From contig CM059972.1 in the NCBI GenBank assembly GCA_030490835.1, forward strand, positions 33,211,452 to 33,275,451: a stretch of 64,000 bases of DNA, given 5' to 3'. The DNA is from Annona cherimola. Its lineage: Eukaryota; Streptophyta; Magnoliopsida; Magnoliales; Annonaceae. Below, piece by piece: positions 55,054 to 64,000 of this stretch. Positions within the stretch are counted from its first letter, which is position 1. Every line of letters begins with the position of its first letter. The position numbers were made by a program, and so were the translations under genes. A model generated the notes under the pieces. The model saw only the letters and a program-made list of their open reading frames with translations. It was not told the DNA's origin and ran no database searches.

Positions 55054-57205
55054 TGTGAAACCCTAATTTTAGGAATGTGTATAAAACCCTAGGGTTATAA
55101 TTCCTGGGTAATATAATTATATTTATATGAAATATATATTAATGATATTTTGCAATATATGACATTGGAAGATTAAATAGCTAATTATGGAATGTTAATT
55201 CGGATGAATAGTAAATGTGAATAGTGAAACATTAATAGTAAACGTGGGATTAAGGAAAATGTTAAGTTAATCACTTTGGATTAACTTAATCATAAAAGAC
55301 GAAAAAGAAAGCTTCCCACTAAAGGATAAAAGTACTTTTTGAATTAAAATATTAATTTTCGGATTTTATGGATTTTTGTGTAGAAAACATAGAAAAATAC
55401 ATATTTTGCAATCCAGACATCGGATTGGGGTGAAATTTTTTATAGATGGCCAAAATAATTTGAAGAACATGATGAATGGTCCAAGATTGATCAAAAATTA
55501 TGAATTAAGGGTCAAGATTAAATGTCATTTGAAGATCGAAAAGGTAGCCCACTTTTCATTAATTATAATTTGACTTTTGGGTTATTTTTAATTAATTAAA
55601 GCAAATCTACACTTAAACCAAGGAGCAGCTGGGATGTTGACATGTATGGATTTTGGAGCCAAAATCAACAACCCAAAATCAATCTTATCTTAAGATCAAC
55701 GGTTTGGATGAATTAAGCTTAAAATATACATTTTTAATGAAATAAAAATAATTAAAATAGGCATCTAGGGGGACGTGAACAATAGTAGGGGAGGCTGCAC
55801 ATGGCTCAAGAAATTTCATGAATTTTGAAGAAAAATATTTAGAATTTAATCCATGCAGCTAAGGGGGTACATTGCAAATATGTAAGAAAATACAATACTA
55901 TAAATAGGGCAATGGGGTGAACGACCAAGGCACACCATTTCCATCTCCAAGCTTGAGAAATTCAGCATTCCCACCCCCAAACACATTTTTGGCCTTTAGT
56001 GAAAAAAGGAGAGAAGGAAAGAGAGAAAAGCTAAGTAGGATGAGAGTTTTTCTACTTGAGGTAAGAAAATTCTTTCCAAAATATTTTGAGTGTTAAGTAG
56101 GGTAAAACCATGCTTAGATACTGCCTAAGTATGAGAAAATACGTATAGTTATAATGCCTAATTAGAATTATGCCAAAACATCAAAAATTTGGAGCAAAGA
56201 TAAAGCATTTGGGAAAATCATATATAAAATGTGAAAATAATGCTCCACTATTGCTAAATGATGATATGGAATAATGTTTATGATAGTTATAATGTTGAAA
56301 TGATGATATATTAATGTCATGATTTTTGGAATTAAGGATTATGCTTAAGTAAAATTATGTTGATTTTTAGTATATGGAGAAAATGATTTAATTAGCGAAG
56401 TTAGTGATGATAAATTCAAAATTCATGAATTTTCCCATGATATACTAACTGAGAGCTATGTCATGGTATTTTTTATTTTTGGAGAAAATGTCAATTTTTT
56501 AAACCCATAAACAGTAACCAACACGCAGTGAACAGTAATCTCGGATGAACAGTAACCTGCTACACTAACGTGAATAGTGATCATGAACAGTACCTATGAA
56601 CAGTGAACAACGTGATTTTGGGAAAAATTAAGATTTATTTTTATAAGGATGTATGGATTTAATTTTTAAGAATTTATGGATAAAAATTCATATAAGGAGG
56701 TAATAACCAAGTATTTATAAAGGGATAACCTGTATAAAAATTAGCTAATATATGATCATAAAGCATGCATGGAAAGCAATCTAAGACATGAAATAGATAG
56801 ATAAAATATTTAATTTCCTTGTATAGGAAGAGGAAAGGAGAAGGTTGACGACACGGACTGAGAAGGTAAGCAAGCAAACTTTTTGAAAATGATTTTATAT
56901 GTTTTTATATTGCAACTATGGAATATGTCGGAACTGCTTTATCATAAGCAAATCCTTATGGAAGTAAGAAAAAATGTTGAGATATGTGGGAATTGCTTTA
57001 TCATAAGCAAATCCTTATGAAAATGAGGACAAATGTGGAAGTGGTTGCATTATGACGGAGAAAGGAAAATCTTAATTTTCAAATAATATTTGGTTTTATC
57101 GAACGAATTTAAAATGATTTATTAAAATGTTTTGAAAGAGATTTAAGGAAGGCCAACCGATAATTGATTTGAATGACGACTTTTTTAAAAATTAATGACC
57201 AAAGG
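55054..57205 (+). mobile_element. LTR B2, left segment
   Basis: TGTGAAACCCTAATTTTAGG onward matches B1 to ~52440. AAAGG (57201-57205) is the target duplicated on the far side of solo LTR A3. It has the AACAGTA block at ~56510-56610. Confidence 0.88.
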
Positions 57206-60200
57206 TGTGGCGCCCCGAACCGAGACGTCACTTCCTTACCTCAAGATCTATCGATTGGTAAATGTGAATAAGATTGTTGCCCTAATCACGCGGCGGGTTC
57301 TTAATTGGAATATGTCCAAAAAAAATTTCGATTATTCATCTGTCATCATTCATAATCTTGACATGACAATCATCATACATTGTGATATTTTACTTGTAAT
57401 AAAATTCATCATTTCCTTCAAAGCATCTTTACATGCCTGTCATTATACACTGAATCATTGTATAAATCATACTTTCATACATTCAGTCATTAATTCACAC
57501 GGAACTTAGAACTCTAGCTAAGTTCGGATATACATAAACACATAGCATCTTTACCTGCCTTTCTGCAGTGAAAGATTCGTTGTCCTAAGTATCATATTTT
57601 ATATCATACATCCATACATTCAACCATTAAATCATATACAGAACTTAATATTCTCATTAAGTTCACATACACATTAGCTTACCTTAGCATATTTATGCTT
57701 TTCCATTCCTCATAGCCTTCAAGGCTATCATCATGTACCTTCCTTCACGTCTGAGGTTTGCAACCTTCTGAGTTTCCTCGGTACCTGTCTAAGGGTTGGG
57801 AAAACAAAACGTGAGTGACAACTCAGTAAGCAAGCATTTTATCTTTTGGGCAAGGCTTCTTGAAAACCTTTTCATAAACATCGGGAATACCTTTTTCCTA
57901 AGGACATGTATATGTCCTACAAAATCATCATGAAATTCCGTGTTCCTGAGGACAATTCTATGTCCTTGGACATTTTCATAAAGCATTCATTCTTAAAATC
58001 ATTTACAAGCCACGCCTGGGCTTGTTTAGGCAAACATATACATTTTACCTTTGATGATAAGTTCCCTTTAATCTTATATGAACATTTTTAATGTTCATAG
58101 CCATTACATGAAGTCAATCGGTTGCCAGTGGACATTTTCCGTCCAAAACAACATAAATACTTAGGCAACAGAGACATCTCATGTCTCAAAACATCATTAA
58201 TATAGACCATCATAAAATTCTTTAGCCAAGAGACATTTTATGTCTCCTAACATCATTCACATAAGCCATCATAAAATCAAGAGACATTTCATGTCTCAAA
58301 ACATCTTTTACATAACCCTATTGGCAATGGACATTCATATGTCCTTAAACATCATTCACATAAGCCTTTCTCGGCAAAGGACATTTTTATGTCCAAAAAC
58401 ATTCTTTATTTAGGCTCTCTTACAAATGAACATAAATCCTTTTCATAATTCCCTGTCTTGGGGCTTGTTTATAACAAATAAGGCAAACAAAATACGTAAA
58501 CCATTTTCATAAATGCATTTGCATAAACACATTCTTGTTATTTACACTTTTGTGTAAAACACCCTTTCTTTTAGGGTAACCATTTCATAAAAATCCCTTT
58601 AGGATACTTTCATAAAATCATATTTTCATGACCCAATCTTTGGGCTTTTCAGAAATAAAACATAAGCAAATGCATTTCTCTCCATCCAGTAGTGACACTT
58701 AGCAAGTGATCATGCTACCTTTTGGAAGAGAATCCTTAACAACACGCTAGCCCAGCAGCTGTTTATTCATCCTGCTCCCATCTCAGGGAGGGCGCCGCTG
58801 GCACTCCTGCCATCCCTTAGCGACTTGGCCTTATGTAGAGTGGGCCCCGGTCATCCCAACCGTGCTCTATAACCAGCCTATTCCTTATACCGGTGCACCG
58901 TACGTTATCCTGACGAACCGCAGTCCGTTTTGGTTTGAAGAACCACAGGCCGCAACCCATGTTCTTTTAAACCGGGATCACAAACCGCAGCCTGCATCCA
59001 TATGCACAAAAATCTTAGACCGAAGTCTATATTTAAGAATTATTTTCAGAAACACATCACAGACCGCAGTCCGTGTCAACTTGTAAGCGAGCGCACTCAC
59101 TTTAACAAGTTGTTATTTGAAATCCAGTTTTAGGATGACCTTCCTTAAATTCTTTCAAAAACGTTTTGAGTAAAGTATTTTGAAAAATATTTGAAACCTT
59201 TGAGAAACCATACATCTTAAAATCCTTTTAATCAAAAGAATTTCAAATCCTTTAAATTTCCACAAATAAAACCTGTTTTTCTCTAATATTTTCTTGGTTT
59301 CTATTTCAGGACCTTTTGTTTACAAAAGTTATGCAATTTTGCTATCCCCTTGTCCATAACCTAAAAATTTAATAATTATCCACATATCAATCATTTTTAC
59401 ATAGAGGAAAATTGCACAATCTTTTGCATGCCATCAAGCAACCTGAAATTAAACCATTTTATGAAATCAATCATAGGAGGTTGGTCATCCATAAATCCCT
59501 TTCAACACATCCGTAGAAATATCTTTTCAACATTTTCAACATAGATTTCCTTATCTAAAGGAAACCAAAACTTTTCAAACATCATTTCAAAACATATGGA
59601 CTATGTCCAAACCATCATTTATTATTTAGTTATCTTGACCTAATAAAATAAATCTTTTTCATCATTGTTTATCGCGAGTTATTGTAAAAATAACTTAAAA
59701 CTCATTTACAATCAATATTTTGTGAAAAAGGATAACATTCCCTTTTTCTTATAAAACACTGTTGAACAATATCATATAGAACTTGCTTGCTTAAAAGCGA
59801 ATCCTTAAAACCATCGATATCAAACATGAAATCCTTAAAACAACATTAACATGGAGAACTTGCTTACTCATAAGCAAAATTTCTCAATTCCATTAACATG
59901 AAGCATTCCCATCCTTGGCAACACTTAGGATAAATTATTTATCTTAAAAAGTGTCGCTTGCTTCCCATGAAGCAAACCTTGAGACTTTTCATTAAAGTCA
60001 TCATTTTTCAAAACTTATGGCTTTGCATTAAAGCCTTCATATTCAAAACTTGTGCTTGCCCATTCGTAAAAACATAAACATAGACAATTCAATCATATCA
60101 ATCATATAGAAAGAAAATGCATTTTAGAAAGTTTGCTTGCTTACCTGAGATCGCCATAATCCCTTTTCCTTCCATTCTTTTCCTTGCCTACATGAACATA

Positions 60201-63070
60201 ATATGGTTTTTCATATATTTCTTTTCATTGCATTCCATTTAGTTTTCCAACCCATTTTCATTAACATATATCCTTCATTTGTCTTCTCAAGTCATTAAAC
60301 ATAATAAGCACATTTTTATGCATTTCATTGGCTAATACATAACATATATAACCCCACAAATAGGATATCCATTCAACCATACAAAATTCATCCATTAACT
60401 ATCATACATAGGTTCATTAACCTTCATTTACTACTTTTCACATTTTTTCCAAAATTCATACATCGGTGCCCGTTCCGAGCGCCCGTTATGACCTTAGGCT
60501 TCATTACATAATTCCAAAATTGGAAATTAACTTCATGAAGTTCTAAAAAGATATATATTCATGAAATATATATTATATTTTCATGCATTTTTGCACAAAA
60601 GTAAATTTCACAAGTTATTGATCACCCTTGCATATCTGTTCTTTCATATATGCCCATTAGGCAACATATACATAATGGATTTCGTAAACTTTTCTAAGTC
60701 AGAGGTTTAACCCATATTTCAGCTGTTTAATTAACCTTAATTACCTCTGCATTTAAGGTGTTTTTATGAGGTTTAAATCCATGTTCCATAGGTTTCCAAA
60801 ACAGTTAGTTTGGAACCCACTTCTCACCCGTTTAACGTGTCTTTTGACACATAACCTTAGGTCATTATATAAATCCGAAATTTCAGCATATAATCGCACT
60901 TTTATTGATCCATATTTAATGATTTAACACATAAATCAATTTGGATCATTTCTACATAGATTTCATATTTCTTTTTGATTTCTTTCTCAAACTAACCACA
61001 TATGCTGAAATCAGGCGTGCTGAAATATTAAAATCTTGAATTAATATCAAATAAAGTATTTTCGATTTGAAATTTCTATAATACCTTAATAACTTCATCA
61101 ATTAACTTTAATAAAAGTTTCAGCACTAAATATTGACATTACATATTTATTTGGGCATTTTTACCTTGATGAACAGTAAACTCCATTTCCAGATAGCCTG
61201 AATGAAGTTATTTATGGGGCCTATTTACACCCATCAAAACCTTATTTTTAATTTTTTTCTGTAATTAAAAATATTTATTTTATATCTTGTAAAATTTTTA
61301 GCCTGAAAATCCTTGTATAAAAATTATTAAAAATAATTTTCTACAGCTGATCCTGTCACCCGTTTTACCCTGTTTGGGCTAATTTTCACGGATTTTTAAT
61401 TTGCAACATACATATTATTTTAAGATGAAAATTGGGTCGTTCCTTAATAATACCATGAGGATTTTTCTCAAAAAGTTTCATGCTAAAATTGATCCATTTA
61501 CTGTTTCGACCATAATTTAGTTTTCAACATCATTTACTTTCCAGATTTGATGCATAAAAATCAAATAATCAATACTTACTTGAGCAAATGAGCAATCTCT
61601 CCTTTTCCCCCTTCTTTTCCCTTGGTTTTCTCTTCTTCTTTGCTGGGAAAATCGTGGGTTTCATCTGGTTCCCTTGGACGTTTCAACACTTAGAAAATTT
61701 TCCATACTTTCCATCTCAACTTCACGTGCACAAGGCATGCATATGGCTGGATTTTTCCCACTTGTGGGACCCACTTGTGCTTAAATTCCACACCCATTCA
61801 ATGCTCCCTCATCTACCATATGAGGTGGGTGAATATGGGCCAAGTAAAATTGCATTTTTTCTTTTTACAAAATCCACAAAATCTGCATCATCTTGACCAT
61901 CAAAGCTATCCATTTTTGCACGTCAACTTGCTGTTGGATTTTCCAGCAGTTTTGCATTTTTAAAAATCACCAAAACGTGGGTAATTCATTCTCCTAATTA
62001 CCCTTTAATTCATGTATTAATTTGGTGTTAACAAAAATTAAGCAAACTATAATAGCAGCATCAAACATGGGATGTCATTTGCATACATAAGCTGTCCATT
62101 TTTCCACTTTTCATGGAAGCTGCAAATTACGAATTTCCTTGGATTTTTTCCACATAATTAAATGCTTATTTATGCATCCCAACATGTTATCTATTCATAT
62201 ACATCATTTATAAAATAGAAAATTGCTGAAAAATCCAATAATATCATCACTTGGACGTCCATATCTGCTATGCTCTTTTTGAGCACTCATAGCTTCATTA
62301 ATTATGAACATTCATGGCTGGGATTTTATTTGGATGTTTGCATTTTATATTAATTCATGAAATACCTTAGAAATGTCCTGCACTTGACACCTCAAATGTC
62401 ATTAAATTCATGCACTCATGCTTTGTACTCTAGCCATTAATGGAAAGGTGCTTTTGAGGTGCATTAGTCAACCATGCTCACCTTTTTCATTGCAGGTATT
62501 TTCCAAACATTTCATGCTAAATCTATGCCATCCAAAATAAATATCTCATAATTTCATTCAACCGTTTCAAATTTCACCTTAATCCGACTTTCCTAGCTCC
62601 CGTTATAGCCGTTTAAAGTTAACGGTTAAAATTGAAATATGATCAATAAATCATTAATCCAATTTCATCAAGGATTTTCATAATCTAATAATTCCATAAT
62701 ATCAAGCCCATCATCATCAACTTTCATCTCAAATTTCACTTGAATCCGCCTTACGGGCGTTGAGTTGTGAATTTTCCAATATTTTCCTTCACACTTGACA
62801 ATTTCCATCTTTATTTCCATAATTCATTTTAAATCATGACAAATGATTTTTCATGATATAATTGCACACTTAAATCACAAATAATTCATTCTAAACCCAT
62901 TATCTCATTTGGGTTTAAAATGCTTAATCACATCATTAATGCTAACCCATAACCCTAATTGCCATAATTAGCAAAAATCATAAACTACCTTCATAATTCC
63001 ATAATTCATAAATAATCATCAAATACATGTTCAATGCATACATATGACTTACTTGGGTTAGGGTTTCACA
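57206..63070 (-). mobile_element. Solo LTR A copy 3
   Basis: It reads TGTGGCGCC...GGGTTTCACA on the plus strand, i.e. an inverted LTR A of 5,865 bp. It is flanked by a perfect TSD AAAGG (57201-57205, 63071-63075). It carries all three stem-loop clusters inverted: cluster 3 at 57895-58440, cluster 2 at 58905-59075 and cluster 1 at ~59780-60060. No internal region and no gene. Confidence 0.95.
57895..58440 (-). repeat. Stem-loop cluster 3 in LTR A copy 3
   Basis: Units include GAACAT-TTTTA-ATGTTC (58080-58096), GAGACAT-CTC-ATGTCTC near 58168, GAGACAT-TTT-ATGTCTC near 58230, GAGACAT-TTC-ATGTCTC near 58281, GGACAT-TCAT-ATGTCC near 58330 and GGACAT-TTTT-ATGTCC near 58380. Confidence 0.72.
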
Positions 63071-64000
63071 AAAGGATCATATAAGCTTACCCGTGTGGCA
63101 TGTGGACAAAAAATATGATATCGTATAAAAAATGAATTATGTGTTTGTATATCCTTTGTTCATGGAAAACCCAGAAATCAGAAGAAAAATGTTTACAAAG
63201 TCTTTTGTTTTCAAATATTAAAATTTTTTTCAAACTTATTTTACTAATAAAAAAATATTTATAAACATTTTAGTAATGTTTTGAATTTACAATTTCCCAA
63301 ACGTTTCCTTCAAATATTTCAAATGATTTCGAAATGTATTATTTAAATGTTTATAAAATTATTTAAGGTTGATCATCCTTATAAAATATTTTTACTAACT
63401 TGTTAACTTGGGTTGTGGCAAATTTTCAACTTATAAAAGGGAATACAGGCCAAGGTCTATACTATTTTGGAACGAGATGCTAGCATTGAGTTTTGAAAAG
63501 GAACAGTCACAGACTAAGGTCTGTGGAGTTTTATAAAAGCATGCTAGCATAAGAATGTGATGAAAGGAATGTGCATATGAGTTATGTACTAGGTCTACTG
63601 TAGAGGATATGCAGACTGGACACGGTTGCAAGATGGGCCCCCTCTACATAGGCCAAGTCGCTTGAAAAGGTGAAATGCCAGCGGCGCCCTCCCTGAAATG
63701 GGAGAAGAAACGGATAGCCGCGCAGCTAGCGAGTTATGTAATGAAAGGGTTTCTCTCCTAAGGAGGAAAGGGTGATCACTTGGTAAGTGTCACCTACCAG
63801 ACGGACAGAAACGTAATGCATGATGCATATGTTCGTTTTGAAAAGGTTTTATGGAAAATATTTTTTTTCTTTCCTAAGGAGGAAAGGGTGATCGCTTGGT
63901 AAGTGTCACCTACAGAACGGACAGAAACGTAATGCATGATGCATATGTTTGTTTTGAAAAGGTTTTATGGGTTTCTCTCCTAAGGAGGAAAGGGTGATCA
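63071..64000 (+). mobile_element. LTR B2, right segment (continues past window)
   Basis: It resumes with AAAGGATCATATAAGC and matches B1 from ~52430 to ~53355. It contains the hairpin CACAGAC-TAAG-GTCTGTG (63508-63525) and the first tandem units from 63748. The window ends inside it. Confidence 0.88.

Noticed and set aside
1..64000. Host protein-coding genes
   Set aside because: Every stretch with recognisable protein motifs belongs to a retrotransposon; no exon-like conserved host domain was found on either strand by eye.

Overview
This window looks like repetitive nuclear DNA from a flowering plant with a large genome, probably a eudicot (weak inference). I could recognise no host gene. 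Essentially every base can be assigned to LTR retrotransposons, stacked inside one another up to five insertions deep. Most boundaries are set by LTR ends (TG...CA), primer-binding sites (PBS), polypurine tracts (PPT) and 5-bp target-site duplications (TSD) read directly from the sequence.

Outermost layer: a coding-free, long-LTR element in a tandem LTR-internal-LTR-internal-LTR arrangement. These are LTR B0 (4389-5166 plus 48216-49388), internal 1 (49389-50268), LTR B1 (50269-54171), internal 2 (54172-55053) and LTR B2 (55054-57205 plus 63071 to the window end). Its Met-tRNA PBS and its GGGACGAAAC / AAGGGGGG end resemble Del/Tekay chromoviruses, so it is probably a non-autonomous LARD-type derivative. 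Three copies of a related, unusually long LTR (LTR A, about 5.87 kb) are seen, never with an internal region. A1 (1-4388) is cut by the window edge. A2 (9481-15353, TSD ACCAA) and A3 (57206-63070, minus strand, TSD AAAGG) are clean solo LTRs. A third relative, LTR C (5167-6568 plus 47912-48215, about 1.7 kb), sits in B0.

Inside LTR C lies a minus-strand Sirevirus-type Ty1/copia element, copia1 (6569-47911). Its RT is split by solo LTR A2. Its 5' LTR is split twice, by a nested gypsy pair (19317-35681) and by a second, complete plus-strand Sirevirus, copia2 (36940-47695, TSD GTTTT). The gypsy pair are Athila-like elements with an Asp-tRNA PBS. G1 is on the minus strand, and G2 (plus strand, 26316-35293) lies inside the 5' LTR of G1. 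Both lack RT, RNase H and integrase.

Coding content is all decayed. It comprises copia gag/protease/integrase/RT/RNase H, Athila-type gag-protease, and an extra post-pol ORF (ORF3) present in copia2, G1 and G2. ORF3 appears homologous between the copia and gypsy elements even though those superfamilies are unrelated.

The strongest unexplained signals are these. (1) Arrays of short stem-loops in LTRs A and B, whose stems change on both sides together (GGACAT/ATGTCC, GGACGT/ACGTCC, GAGACAT/ATGTCTC, GAACAT/ATGTTC, and CAGAC-4 nt-GTCTG including a C(TTCG)G loop). (2) Family-specific palindrome clusters, AAGTCGACTT in copia and GGCGCCTAGGCGCC in gypsy, found both in the LTR and again just before ORF3. 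(3) A conserved TATAAAGC plus telobox cassette upstream of ORF3 in both gypsy elements, which could be an internal promoter.
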